DNA of 64,000 nucleotides from NCBI RefSeq assembly GCF_024679245.1, contig NC_090184.1:11917233-11981232 (forward strand). Direction: 5' to 3'. Below the pieces are notes generated by a model, which searched no databases, had not been told where the DNA came from, and was given only the letters and a program-made list of their open reading frames with translations. This stretch comes from Pseudorasbora parva (taxonomy: Eukaryota; Chordata; Actinopteri; Cypriniformes; Gobionidae). A program made the position numbers and the translations under genes. Shown here in pieces: positions 1 through 13,080 of this stretch (the stretch's first letter is position 1; each line of letters opens with the position of its first letter).

Positions 1-3000
1 TTATTAGTTCTTCAAGGATGACCTTTTGAACTTATTTGTTGCCAAATAGTCTCTGAACTTGAACCTTTTTTACAGACTTATGTCTTTCTGTTGTTTCTTC
101 AGTAGATCAAGGATGACATTTTTTGACAAAAAAAAAGATTCTGACTCTGGATCCCATTAACTTGAACTTTCTAAGCATATCTAAGATTTCTTTTGATGCC
201 ATTGTTCAAGGATAATGACCATTTGATCTTATTTGTAACCAAATATTCTTTGAACTTGAACATTCTATCCAGACTTTATGACTACCTGTTGTTTCATCAG
301 TAGATTGAGAATGAGATTTTTTGACAAAAAAATAAATAAAAAAGATTCTGACCCTGGATCCCTTGAACTTGAACTTTCTATACATATAAATAGATTCCTT
401 CTGAGGTTTTATTAGTCCTTCAAGGATGACCCTTTGAACTTATTTTTGGCCAAAGACTCCTTGAAGTTTAACCTTCTTTACAGACTTATGTCTATCTATT
501 GTTTCTTCAGTAGACCAAGGATGAGATTTTTTGACAACAAAAAAAAAAAAGATTCTGACCCTGGATCCCATGAACTTGAACTTTCTATACAGATTCCTTC
601 TGATGCTTTATTAGTTCTTCAAGGATGACCTTTTGAACTTGTTTGTTGCGAAATAGTCTTTGAACTTGAACCTTTTTTACAGACTTATGTCTTTCTGTTG
701 TTTCTTCAGTAGATCAAGGATGAGATTTTTTGACAAAAAAAGATTCTGACTCTGGATCCCATTAAATTGAACTTTCTAAGCATATCTAAGATTTCTTTTG
801 ATGCAGTGGTTCAAGGATGATGACCGTTTGAATTTATTTGTGACCAAATAGTCTTTGAACTTCAACATTCTATACAGACTTTATGACTACCTGTTGTTTC
901 ATCAGTAGATTAAGGATGAGATTTTTTGACAAAAATAAAATAAAAAGAGATTCTGACCCTGGATCCCATGAACTTGAACTTACTATACACATAAATAGAT
1001 TCCTTCTGATGCTTTATTAGTTCTTCAAGGATTACCTTTTGAACTTATTTGTTGCCAAATAGTCTTTGAACTTGAACCTTTTTTACAGACTTATGTCTTT
1101 CTGTTGTTTCTTCAGTAGCTCAAGGATGAGATTTTTTGACAAAAAAAGATTCTGACTCTGGATCCCATTAACTTAAACTTTGTAAGCATATCTAAGATTT
1201 CTTTTGATGCAGTGGTTCAAGGATGATGACCGTGTGAACTTATTTGTAAACAAATAGTCTTTGAACTTGAACATTCTATCCACACTTTATGACTACCTGT
1301 TTTTTCATCAGTAGATTGAGGATGAAATTTTTGACAAAAAATCAAAATAATTCTGACCCTAGATTCCATGAACTTGAACTTTCTATACATATAAATAGAT
1401 TCCTTCTGATGTTTTATTAGTTCTTCAAGGATGACCTTTTGAATTTATTTGTTGCCAAATAGTCTTTGAACTTGAACCTTTTTTATAGACTTATGTCTTT
1501 CTTTTGTTTCTTCAGTAGATCAAGGATGAGATTTTTTGACAAAAAAAAGATTCTGACTCTGGATCCTATTAACTTAAACTTTGTAAGCATATCTAAGATT
1601 TCTAATGATGCAGTGGTTCAAGGATGATGACCGATTGAACTTATTTGTGGCAAAAGAGTCATTAAACTTGAACATTCTATACAGACCTATTTCTTTCTGT
1701 TGTTTCTTCAGTAGACCAAGGATGAGATTTTTTTTGACAAAAAAATAAAAAAATTCTGACCCTAGGTTCCATGAACTTGAACTTTCTATACTTATAAATA
1801 GATTCCTTCTGATGTTTTATTAGTTCTTCAAGGATGACCTTTTGAAGGTCTATTTGTGGTCAAAAAGTCTTTGAACTTGAACCTTTATTACAGACTTATG
1901 TCTTTCTTTTTTTTTCTTCAGTAGATCAAGGATGAGATTTTTTGACAAAAAAAACAGATTCTGACTCTGGATCCCATTAAATTAAACTTTGTAAGCATAT
2001 CTAAGATTTCTTTTGATGCAGTGGTTCAAGGATGATGACCGTTTGAGCTTATTTGTAATCAAATAGTCTTTGAACTTGAACATTCTATCCAGACTTTATT
2101 ACTACCTGTTGTTTCATCAGTAGATTAAGGATGAGATTTTTTGACAAAAAAATCAAAATAATTCTGACCCTAGATTCCATGAACTTAAACTTTCTATACT
2201 TATAAATAGATTCATTCTTATGTTTTATTAGTCCTTCAAGGATGACCCTTTGAACTTATTTGTGGCCAAATAGTCTTTGAACTTGAACCTTTTTTACAGA
2301 CTTATGTCTTTCTTTTGTTTCTTCAGTAGATCAAAGATGAGATTTTTTGACAAAAAAAGATTCTGACTCTGGATCTTATTAACTTGAACTTTCTAAGCAT
2401 ATCTAAGATTTCTTTTGATGCAGTGGTTCAAGGAGGATGACCGTTTGAACTTATTTGTGACCAAATAGTCTTTGAACTTCAACATTCTATACAGACTTTA
2501 TGACTACCAGTTGTTTCATCAGTAGATTAAGGATGAGATTTTTTGACAAAAAAATCTAAATAATTCTGACCCTAGATTCCATGAACTTGAACTTTCTATA
2601 CATATAAATAGATTCCTTTTGATGTTTTATTAGTCCTTCAAGGATGACCCTTTGAACTTATTTTTGGCCAAAGAGTCTTTGAAATTGAACCTTCTTTACA
2701 GACTTATGACTTTCTGTTGTTTCTTCAGTAGACCAAGGATTAGATTTTTTGACAACAAAAAAAAAATAAAGATTCTGACCCTGGATCCCATGAACTTGAA
2801 CTTTCTATACATATAAATAGATTCCTTCTGATGCTTTATTAGTTCTTCAAGGATTACCTTTTGAACTTATTTGTTGCCAAATAGTCTTTGAACTTGAACC
2901 TTTTTACAGACTTATGTCTATCTGTCGTTTCTTCAGTAGATCAAGGATGAGATTTTTTGACAAAAAAAGATTCTTACTCTGGATCCCATTAACTTAAACT

Positions 3001-6000
3001 TTGTAAGCATATCTAAGATTTCTTTTGATGCAGTGGTTCAAGGATGATGACCCTTTGAACTTATTTGTGGCAAAAGAGTCATTAAACTTGAACATTCTAT
3101 ACAGACCTATTTCTTTCTGTTGTTTCTTCAGTAGACCAAGGATGAGATTTTTTTTGACAAAAAAAATAAAAAAATTCTGACCCTAGGTTCCATGAACTTG
3201 AACTTTCTATACTTATAAATAGATTCCTTCTGATGTTTTATTAGTTCTTCAACGATGACCTTTTGAAGGTCTATTTGTGGTCAAAAAGTCTTTGAACTTG
3301 AACCTTTTTTACAGACTTATGTCTTTCTTTCTTTTTCCTCTGTAGATAAAGGATGAGATTTTTTGACAAAAAAAAAGATTCTGACTCTGGATCCCATTAA
3401 ATTAAACTTTGTAAGCATATCTAAGATTTCTTTTGATGCAGTGGTTCAAGGATGATGACCGTTTGAACTTATTTGTAATCAAATAGTCTTTGAACTTGAA
3501 CATTCTATCCAGACTTTATTACTACCTGTTGTTTCATCAGTAGATTGAGAATGAGATTTTTTGACAAAAAAAATAAAATAATTCTGACCCTAGATTCCAT
3601 GAACTTAAACTTTCTATACATATAAATAGATTCCTTCTTATGTTTTATTAGTCCTTCAAGGATGACCCTTTGAACTTATTTTTGTCCAAAGAGTCTTTGA
3701 AATTGAACCTTCTTTATGACTTTCTGTTGTTTCTTCAGTAGACCAAGGATGAGATTTTTTGACAAAAAAAAAGATTCTGACTCTGGATCCCATGAACTTG
3801 AACTTTCTATACTTATAAATAGATTCCTTTTGATGTTTTATTAGTTCTTCAAGGATGACCCTTTGAACTTATTTGTGGCCAAATAGTCTTTGAACTTGAA
3901 CCTTTTTTACAGACTTATGTCTTTCTTTTGTTTCTTCAGTAGATCAAAGATGAGATTTTTTAAAAAGAAAGATTCTGACTCTGGATCTTATTAACTTGAA
4001 CTTTCTAAGCATATCTAAGATTTCTTTTGATGCAGTGGTTCAAGGATGATGACCGTTTGAACTTATTTGTGACCAAATAGTCTTTGAACTTCAACATTCT
4101 ATACAGACTTTATGACTACCAGTTGTTTCATCAGTAGATTAAGGATGAGATTTTTTGACAAAAAAATCTAAATAATTCTGACCCTAGATTCCATGAACTT
4201 GAACTTTCTATACATATAAATAGATTCCTTTTGATGTTTTATTAGTCCTTCAAGGATGACCCTTTGAACTTATTTTTGGCCAAAGAGTCTTTGAAATTGA
4301 ACCTTCTTTACACACTTATGGCTACCTGTTGTTTCTTCAGTAGACCAAGGATTAGATTTTTTGACAACAAAAAAAAAAAAAGATTCTGACCCTGGATCCC
4401 ATGAACTTGAACTTTCTATACATATAAATAGATTCCTTCTGATGCTTTATTAGTTCTTCAAGGATTACCTTTTGAACTTATTTGTTGCCGAAAAGACTTT
4501 GAACTTGAACCTTCTTACAGACTTATGTCTATCTGTTGTTTCTTCAGTAGATCAAGGATGAGATTTTTTGATAAAAAAAGATTCTGACTCTGGATCTTAT
4601 TAACTTGAACTTTCTAAGCATATCTAAGATTTCTTTTGATGCAGTGGTTCAAGGATGATGACCGTTTGAACTTATTTGTGACCAAAAAGTCTTTGAACTT
4701 CAACATTCTATACAGACTTTATGACTACCAGTTGTTTCATCAGCAGATTAAGGATGAGATTTTTTGACAAAAAAAATCAAAATAATTCTGACCCTAGATT
4801 CCATGAACTTGAACTTTCTATACATATTAACTGATTCCTTCTGATGCTTTATTAGTTCTTCAAGGATTACCTTTTGAACTTATTTGTTGCCAAATAGTCT
4901 TTGAACTTGAACCTTTTTTACAGAATTATGACTTTCTGTTGTTTCTTCAGTAGACCAAGGATGAGATTTTTTGACAAAAAAAGAGATTCTGACCCTGGAT
5001 CCCATTAACTTGAACTTACTATACATATAAATAGATTCCTTCTGATGTTTTATTAGTTCTTCAAGGATGACCTTTTGAAGGTCTATTTGTGGTCAAAAAG
5101 TCTTTGAACTTGAACCTTTTTAACAGACTTATGTCTTTCTTTTGTTTCTTCAGTATATCAAGGATGAGATTTTTTGACAAAAAAAAGATTCTGACTCTGG
5201 ATCCCATTAAATTTTAACTTTGTAAGCATAACTAAGATTTCTTTTGATGCAGTGGTTTAAGGATGATGACCATTCGAACTTATTTGTAATCAAATAGTCT
5301 TTGAACTTGAACATTCTATCCAGACTTTATGACTACCTGTTGTTTCATCAGTAGATTGAGGATGAGATTTTTTGACAAAAAAATCAAAATAATTCTGACC
5401 CTAGATTCCATGAACTTGAACTTTCTATACATATAAATAGATTCCTTCTTATGTTTTATTAGTCCTTCAAGGATGACCCTTTGAACTTATTTTTGGCCAA
5501 AGAGTCTTTGAAATTGAACCTTCTTTATGACTTTCTGTTGTTTCTTCAGTAGACCAAGGATGAGATTTTTTTTTGACAAAAAAAGATTCTGACTCTGGAT
5601 CCCATGAACTTGAAATTTCTATACTTATAAATAGATTCCTTCTGATGTTTTATTAGTTCTTCAAGGATGACCCTTTGAACTTTTTTGTGGCCAAATAGTC
5701 TTTGAACTTGAACCTTCTTTACAGACTTATGACTTTCTGTTGTTTCTTCAGTAGACCAAGGATGAGATTTTTTGACAAAAAAAAATAAAGATTCTGACCC
5801 TGGATCCCATGAACTTGAACTTTCTATACATATAAATAGATTCCTTCTGATGCTTTATTAGTTCTTCAAGGATTACCTTTAGAACTTATTTGTTGCCAAA
5901 TAGTCTCTGAACTTGAACCTTTTTTACAGACTTATGTCTTTCTGTTGTTTCTTCAGTAGCTCAAGGATGAGATTTTTTGACAAAAAAAGATTCTGACTCT

Positions 6001-8900
6001 GGATCCCATTAACTCAAACTTTGTAAGCATATCTAAGATTTCTTTTGATGCAGTGGTTCAAGGATGATGACCGTTTAATCTTATTTGTGACCAAATAGTC
6101 TTTGAACTTCAACTTTCCATACAGACTTTATGACTACCAGTTGTTTCATTAGCAGATTATGGATGAGATTTTTTGACAAAAAAAATCAAAATAATTCTGA
6201 CCCTAGATTCCATGAACTTGAACTTTCTATACATATAAATTGATTCCTTCTGATGCTTTATTAGTTCTTCAAGGATTACCTTTTGAACTTATTTGTTGCC
6301 AAATAGTCTTTGAACTTGAACCTTTTTTACAGACTTATGACTTTCTGTTGTTTCTTCAGTAGACCAAGGATGAGATTTTTTGACAAAAAAAAAAAAAGAT
6401 TCTGACCCTGGATCCCATGAACTTGAACTTTCTATACATATAAATAGATTCCTTCTTATGTTTTATTAGTTCTTCAAGGATGACCTTTTGAAGGTCTATT
6501 TGTGGTCAAAAAGTCTTTGAACTTGAACCTTTTTAACAGACTTATGTCTTTCTTTTTTTTCTTCAGTATATCAAGGATGAGATTTTTTGACAAAAAAAAG
6601 ATTCTGACTCTGGATCCCATTAAATTGTAACTTTGTAAGCATATCTAAGATTTCTTTTGATGCAGTGGTTTAAGGATGATGACCATTCGAACTTATTTGT
6701 AATCAAATAGTCTTTGAACTTGAACATTCTATCCAGACTTTATGACTACCTGTTGTTTCATCAGTAGATTGAGGATGAGATTTTTTGACAAAAAAAATCA
6801 AAATAATTCTGACCCTAGATTCCATGAACTTAAACTTTCTATACATATAAATAGATTCCTTCTTATGTTTTATTAGTCCTTCAAGGATGACCCTTTGAAC
6901 TTATTTTTGTCCAAAGAGTCTTTGAAATTGAACCTTCTTTATGACTTTCTGTTGTTTCTTCAGTAGACCAAGGATGAGATTTTTTGACAAAAAAAAGATT
7001 CTGACTCTGGATCTTATTAACTTAAACTTTGTAAGCATATCTAAGATTTCTTTTGATGCAGTAGTTCAAGGATGATGACCCTTTGAACTTATTTGTGGCC
7101 AAAAAGTCTTTGAACTTGAACCTTTTTTACAAATTTATGTCTTTCTTTTGTTTCTTCAGTAGATCAAAGATGAGATTTTTTGACAAAAAAAAGATTCTGA
7201 CTCTGGATCTTATTAACTTAAACTTTGTAAGCATATCTAAGATTTCTTTTGATGCAGTGGTTCAAGGATGATGACCCTTTGAACTTATTTGTGGCCAAAA
7301 AGTCTTTGAACTTGAACCTTTTTTACAAACTTATGTCTTTCTTTTGTTTCTTCAGTAGATCAAGGATGAGATTTTTTGACAAAAAAAGATTCTGACTCTG
7401 GATCTTATTAACTTGAACTTTCTAAGCATATCTAAGATTTCTTTTAATGCAGTGGTTCAAGGATGATGACCGTTTGAACTTATTTGTGACCAAATAGTCT
7501 TTGAACTTCAACATTCTATCCAGACTTTATGACTACCAGTTGTTTCATCAGTAGATTAAGGATGAGATTTTTTGACAAAAAAAATCAAAATAATTCTGAC
7601 CCTAGATTCCATGAACGTGAACTTTCTATACATATAAATAGATTCCTTCTGATGTTTTATTAGTCCTTCAAGGATGACCCTTTGAACTTATTTTTGGCCA
7701 AAGAGTCTTTGAAATTGAACCTTCTTTATGACTTTCTGTTGTTTCTTTAGTAGACCAAGGATGAGATTTTTTGACAAAAAAAGATTTTGACTCTGGATCC
7801 CATTAACTTTCTATACTTATAAATAGATTCCTTTTGATGTTTTATTATTTATTCAAGGATGACCCTTTGAACTTATTTGTGGCCAAATAGTCTTTGAACT
7901 TGAACCTTTTTTACAGACTTATGTCTTTCTTTTGTTTCTTCAGTAGATCAAAGATGAGATTTTTTGACAACAAAAGATTCTGACTCTGGATCTTATTAAC
8001 CTGAACTTTCTAAGCATATCTAAGATTTCTTTTGATGCAGTGGTTCAAGGATGATGACCGTTTGAACTTATTTGTGACCAAATAGTCTTTGAACTTCAAC
8101 ATTCTATACAGACTTTATGACTACCAGTTGTTTCATCAGTAGATCAAGGATGAGATTTTTTGACAAAAAAAATCTAAATATTTCTGACCCTAGATTCCAT
8201 GAACTTGAACTTTCTATACATATAAATAGATTCCTTCTGATGTTTTATTAGTCCTTCAAGGATGACCCTTTGAACTTATTTTTGGCCAAAGAGTCTTTGA
8301 AATTGAACCTTCTTTACAGTCTTATTACTTTCTGTTGTTTCTTCAGTAGACCAAGGATTAGATTTTTTGACAAAAAAATAAATAAAGATTCTGACCCTGG
8401 ATCCCATGAACTTGAACTTTCTATGCATATAAATAGATTCCTTCTGATGCTTTATTAGTTCTTCAAGGATGACCTTTTGAGCTTATTTGTTGCCAAATAG
8501 TCTTTGAACTTGAAACTTTTTTACAGACTTATGTCTATCTGTTGTTTCTTCAGTAGATCAAGGATGAGATTTTTTGACAAAAAAAGATTCTGACTCTGGA
8601 TCCCATTAACTTAAAATTTGTAAGCATATCTAAGATTTCTTTTGATGCAGTGGTTCAAGGATGATGACCGTGTGAACTTATTTGTAACCAAATAGTCTTT
8701 GAACTTGAACATTCTATCCAGACTTTATGACTACCTGTTTTTTCATCAGTAGATTGAGGATGAGATTTTTGACAAAAAATCAAAATAATTCTGACCCTAG
8801 ATTCCATGAACTTGAACTTTCTATACATATAAATAGATTCCTTCAGATGTTTTATTAGTTCTTTAAGGATGACCTTTTGAATTTATTTGTTGCCAACTTA
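1..8900. repeat. Family 1 satellite array, subfamily I (about 200-bp monomers)
   Basis: Head-to-tail monomers with no gene. Successive monomer starts marked by GATTCTGAC lie at 137, 344, 551, 742, 949 and 1148, so spacings are 191-207 bp. The subfamily is distinguished by GATTCTGACTCTGGATCC, by CTAAGCATATCTAAGATTTC, by a duplicated GATGATGACC in place of GATGACC, and by GATGCTTTATTAG. It mixes at least three monomer types, so it is not a simple dimer array. A rare variant, GACCTTTTGAAGGTC, recurs at 1836, 3257, 5069 and 6482, giving longer periods of 1421, 1812 and 1413 bp (about 7, 9 and 7 monomers). Copies differ at many scattered positions, so this part looks older or less homogenised than 25-62 kb. 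The open frames here of about 62-64 codons are translations of the monomer. The right limit is approximate because the switch to the next subfamily is gradual. Confidence 0.93.
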
Positions 8901-11900
8901 TCTTTGAACTTGAACCTTTTTATAGACTTATGTCTTTCTGTTGTTTCTTCAGTATATCAAGAATGAGATTTTTAGACAAAAAAAAAAAGATTCTGACCCT
9001 GGATCCCATGAACTTGAAATTTCTATGCATATATATGGATTCCGTTTGATGCAGTTGTTCAGGGATGACCTATTGAACCTATTTGTGAACCTTCTTTACA
9101 GAAAAAAAGATTCTGACCCTGGATCCCATGAGCTTGAACTTTCTATACATATAAATAGATTCCTTCTGATGTTTTATTACCTCTTCAAGGATGACCATTT
9201 GAACTTATTTGTGGCCAAATAGTCTTTGAGCTTGAACCTTTTTTACAGACATATGACTTTCTGTTGTTTCTTCAGTGTATCAAGAATGAGATTTTTAGAC
9301 AAAAAAAGATTCTGACCCTGGATCCCATGAACTTGAACTTTCTATGCATATATACAGATTCCTTTGGATGCAGTTGTTCAGGGATGACCCATTGAACCTA
9401 TTTGTGGCCAAATAGTCTTTGAACTTGAACATTCCACAGAGACTTTATGACTACCTGTTGTTTCATCAGTAGGTCAAGGAAGACATTTTTTGACAAAAAA
9501 ATAAAAAACTTCTAACCCTAGATTCCATGAACTTGAACTTTCTATACATATAAATAGATTCCTTCTGATGTTTTATTACCTCTTCAAGGATGACCATTTG
9601 AACTTATTTGTGGCCAAATAGTCTTTAAGCTTGAACCGTCTTTACAGACGTATGACTTTCTGTTGTTTCTTCAGTATATCAAGGATGAGATTTTTTGACA
9701 AAAAAAAAAAAAGATTCTGACCCTGGATCCCATGACCTTGAACTTTCCAATATATATAGATTCCTTTGGATGCAGTTGTTCAGGGATGACCTATTGAACC
9801 TATTTGTGGCCAAATTGTCTTTGAACTTGAACATTCTACACAGACTTCATGACTACCTGTTGTTTCATCAGTAGGTCAAGGAAGACATTTTTTGACAAAA
9901 AAATAAAAAACCTCTCACCCTAGATTTCATGAACTTGAACTTTCTATTCATATAAATAGATTCCTTCTGATGTTTTATTACCTCTTCAAGGATAACCATT
10001 TGAACTTATTTTTGGCCAAAGAGTCTTTGAACTTGAACTTCTTTACAGACTTATGACTTTCTGTTGTTTCTTCAGTATATCAAGGATGTGATTTTTTTGA
10101 CAAAAAAAAAAAAAAAGATTCTGACCCTGGATCCCATGAACGAACGTTCTATGCATATAGAATTCCTTCTGATGCCGTGGTTCAATGATGACCTTTTGAA
10201 CTTATTTGTGGCCAAATAGTCTTTGAACTTGAAAATTCTATACAGACTTTACGACTACCTGTTGTTTCATCAGTAAGTCAAGGAAGACATTTTTTGAAAA
10301 AAAATTAAATAAAAATTCTGACCCTAGATTCCATGAACTTGAACTTTCTATGCATGTAAATAGATTCCTTCTGATGCAGTGGTTCAAGGATGACCTTTTG
10401 AACTTATTTTTGGCCAAAGAGTCTTTGAACTTGAACCTTCTTTACAGACGTATGACTTTCTGTTGTTTCTTCAGTATATCAAGAATGAGATTTTTAGACA
10501 AAAAAAAAAAAAAAGATTCTGACGCTGGATCCCATGAACTTGAACTTCCTATGCATATATATAGATTCCTTCTGATTCAGTGGTTCATGGATGACCTATT
10601 GAACCTTTTTGTGGCCAAATAGTCTTTGAACTTGAACTTTCCACACAGACTTTATGACTACCTGATGTTTCATCAGTAGGTCAAGGAAGACATTTTTTGA
10701 CAAAAAAATAAACAACTTCTAACCCTAGAATCCATGAACTTGAACTTTTTATACATATAAATAGATTCCTTCTGATGCAGTGGTTCAAGGATGACCTTTT
10801 GAACTTATTTGTGGCAAAATAGTCTTTGAGCTTGAACCTTCTTTACAGACGTATGACTTTCTGTTGTTTCTTCAGTATGTCAAGGATGAGATTTTTTGAC
10901 AAAAAAAAAAAGATTCTTACCCTGGATCCCATGAACTTGAACTTTTTATGCATATAAATAGATTCCTTCTGATGCAGTGGTTCAAGGATGAACTTTTGAA
11001 CTTATTTGTGGCCAAATAGTCTTTGAGCTTGAAACTTCTTTACAGACGTATGACTTTCTGTTAATTCTTCAGTATATCAAGAATGAGATTTTAAGACAAA
11101 AAAAAATTAGATTCTGACCCTGGATCCCATGAACTTGAACGTCCTATGCATATAAATAGATTCCTTCCGATGCAGGGGTTCAAGGATGACCTTTTGAACT
11201 TATTTGTGGCCAAATAGTCTTTGAACTTGAACATTCTATACAGACTTTATGACTACATGTTGTTTCATCAGTAGGTCAAGGAAGACATTTTTTGACAGAA
11301 ATAAAAAATAAACAATTCTGACCCTAGCTTCCATGAACTTGAACTTTTTATACATATAAAGAGATTCCTTCTGATGTTTTATTAGTTCTTCGAGGATGAC
11401 CCTTTGAACTCATTTTTGGCCAGAGTCTTTGAACTTGAACCTTCTTTACAGACTTATGACTTTCTGTTGTTTCTTCAGTAGATCAAGGATGAGATTTTTT
11501 GACAAAAAAAAAAGATTCTGACTCTGGATCCCATGAACTTGAATTTTCTATGCATATAAAAAGATTCCTTCTGACGCATTGGTTCAGGGATGATCTATTG
11601 AACCTATTTGTGGCCAAAAAGCCTTTGAACTTTAACATTCTACACAGACTTTACCACTACCTGTTGTTTCATCAGTAGGTCAAGGAAGACATTTTTTGGC
11701 AAAAAAAAAAAAATTCTGACCCTGGATTCCATGAACTTGAACTTTCTATGCATATAAATATATTCCTTTTGATGTCTTCAAGGATGACCCTTTGAAATTA
11801 TTTTTGGCCAAAGAGTCTTTGATCTTGAACCTTCTTTACAGACTTATGATTTTCTGTTGTTTCTTCAGTAGATCAAGGATGAGATTTAAAAAAAAACAAA

Positions 11901-12303
11901 AAAAAAAAAAAAAAGATTCTGACCCTGGAACCCATGAACTTGAACTTTCTATGCATATATACAGATTCCTTTGGATGCAGTGGTTCAGGGATGACCCATT
12001 GAACCTATTTGTGGCCAAATAGCCTTTTAACTTGAACATTCTACACAGACTTTATGACTACCTGTTGTTTCATCAGTAGGTCAAGGAAGACGGTTTTTGA
12101 CAAAAAAAATAAAAAACTTCTAACCCTAGATTCAATGATCTTGAATTTACTATACATATAAATAGATTCCTTCTGATGTTTTATTAATTCTTCAAGGATG
12201 ACCCTTTGAACTCATTTTTGGCCAAATAGCCTTTGAGCTTGAACCTTCTTTACAGACGTATGACTTTCTGTTGTTTCTTCAATATATTAAGAATGAGATT
12301 TTT

Positions 12304-12340
<37 letters not shown>

Positions 12341-12768
12341 CTGACCCTGGTTCCCATGAACTTAAACTTTCTATGCATATAAATAGATTCCTTCTGATGC
12401 AGTGGTTCAGGGATGACCTTTTCAACCTATTTGTGGCAAAATAGTCTTAGAACTTGAACATTCCACACAGACTTTATATACCTGTTGTTTCATCAGTAGG
12501 TCAAGGAAGACATTTTTTGACAAACAAATAAAAAACTTCTAACCCTAGATTCCATGAACTTGAGCTTTCTATGCATATAAATAGATTCCTTCTGATGCAA
12601 TGGTTCAAGGATGACCTTTTGAACTGATTTGTGGCCAAATAGTCTTTGAACTTGAACATTCTACACAGACTTTAAAACTACCTGTTGTTTCATCAGTAGG
12701 TAAAGGAAGACATTTGTTGGCAAAAAAAATAATCTTACCCTAGATTCCATGAATTTGAACTTTCTATA
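8901..12768. repeat. Family 1 satellite array, subfamily II
   Basis: The same roughly 200-bp monomer family continues, with a change of markers: GATGCAGTTGTTCAGGGATG, GACGTATGACTTTCTG, CAGTAGGTCAAGGAAGACA and CTTCTAACCCTAGATTCC become common, while the GATGATGACC form disappears. Dimers of type A plus type B, about 400 bp, are the usual pattern. One shortened monomer is present near 9,090, where CTTTACAG is joined directly to the A run of the next unit. From about 11,425 to the right end this stretch has close relatives near 41,880-43,020 and 50,745-51,970. The array stops inside a monomer at 12,768, just after ACTTTCTATA, where the minisatellite block begins. No gene is present; the short open frames follow the monomer. 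Confidence 0.9.
12309..12336 (+). repeat. Poly-A tract of 28 nt
   Basis: A pure run of 28 A follows TTTTTAGTTT and precedes CCTTCTGACCCTGG. It sits where every Family 1 monomer has its shorter A run, so it is an expanded version of a normal feature. The related positions near 42,660 and 51,520 have the A run broken by C. Polymerase slippage is the likely cause. Confidence 0.85.
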
Positions 12769-12820
12769 TTCTGCTGAAATATCAGAAGAAGTCTGTGAGT
12801 CCCAACTGTAACTGTCTGAA
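12769..12820 (-). other. Non-repetitive left end of the composite block, gene-like fragment
   Basis: These 52 bp match neither repeat family. On the minus strand they read without a stop as part of a 73-codon frame (12,661-12,882), giving SVSDSYSWDSQTSSDISAEY before the frame runs into satellite sequence. The serine-rich stretch looks more like ordinary protein than the repeat-derived frames do, but it is far too short to assign. It includes TTCTG and CAGAA as short inverted arms close to the junction. It recurs in copy 2 at 51,978-52,029. It may be a fragment of a captured gene or the terminus of a mobile element. Confidence 0.4.
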
Positions 12821-12960
12821 ACACTAATCTCCTCATTGCACACGTTTTTTCGTATGCAATGCAAAAGCACTATTCGCATCATTGCACGAGATTTTTTCCT
12901 ATGTGATGCAAATCAATGCAAAAGCGCTAATATATTTATTGCGCAACGAGTTCTTATGTA
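12821..12960 (-). repeat. Minisatellite units in reverse orientation
   Basis: The minisatellite here reads on the opposite strand to the rest of the block: TGCAATGCAAAAGCAC is the reverse complement of the usual GTGCTTTTGCATTGCA. Bases 12,821-12,870 are the reverse complement of 13,291-13,340 with 3 differences in 50. The next reverse units run through AATGCAAAAGCGCTAA and TTGCGCAACGAGTTCTTATG. This makes the left end of the block a head-to-head inverted repeat with arms about 420 nt apart. The arrangement is kept in copy 2 at 52,030-52,079. Confidence 0.85.
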
Positions 12961-13080
12961 ATACATTAGCTAGAAAATGTTCCACTGAATATATTTCTTG
13001 AACCTTGTGTGAAATAGGATTTAGCCAGAATCCACTTCAATGCACTTCAATCCTGTATGTCGAATGTGGATTCCTGTTAA
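12961..13080. other. Non-repetitive spacer between inverted and forward minisatellite
   Basis: About 120 bp of sequence separates the two orientations and belongs to neither family. It contains an 8-bp inverted repeat, GAATCCAC at 13,028-13,035 and GTGGATTC at 13,066-13,073, with a 30-nt loop, and inside the loop a short direct repeat based on CACTTCAAT. No product is recognisable. The same spacer is present in copy 2 at about 52,170-52,288 with one visible change (TTCCTG to TTCTTG). Confidence 0.55.

Noticed and set aside
12309..12336. Poly-A tail of a retroposed transcript
   Set aside because: It lies at the position where all monomers have an A run, so it is expansion of the repeat and not the end of an inserted cDNA.
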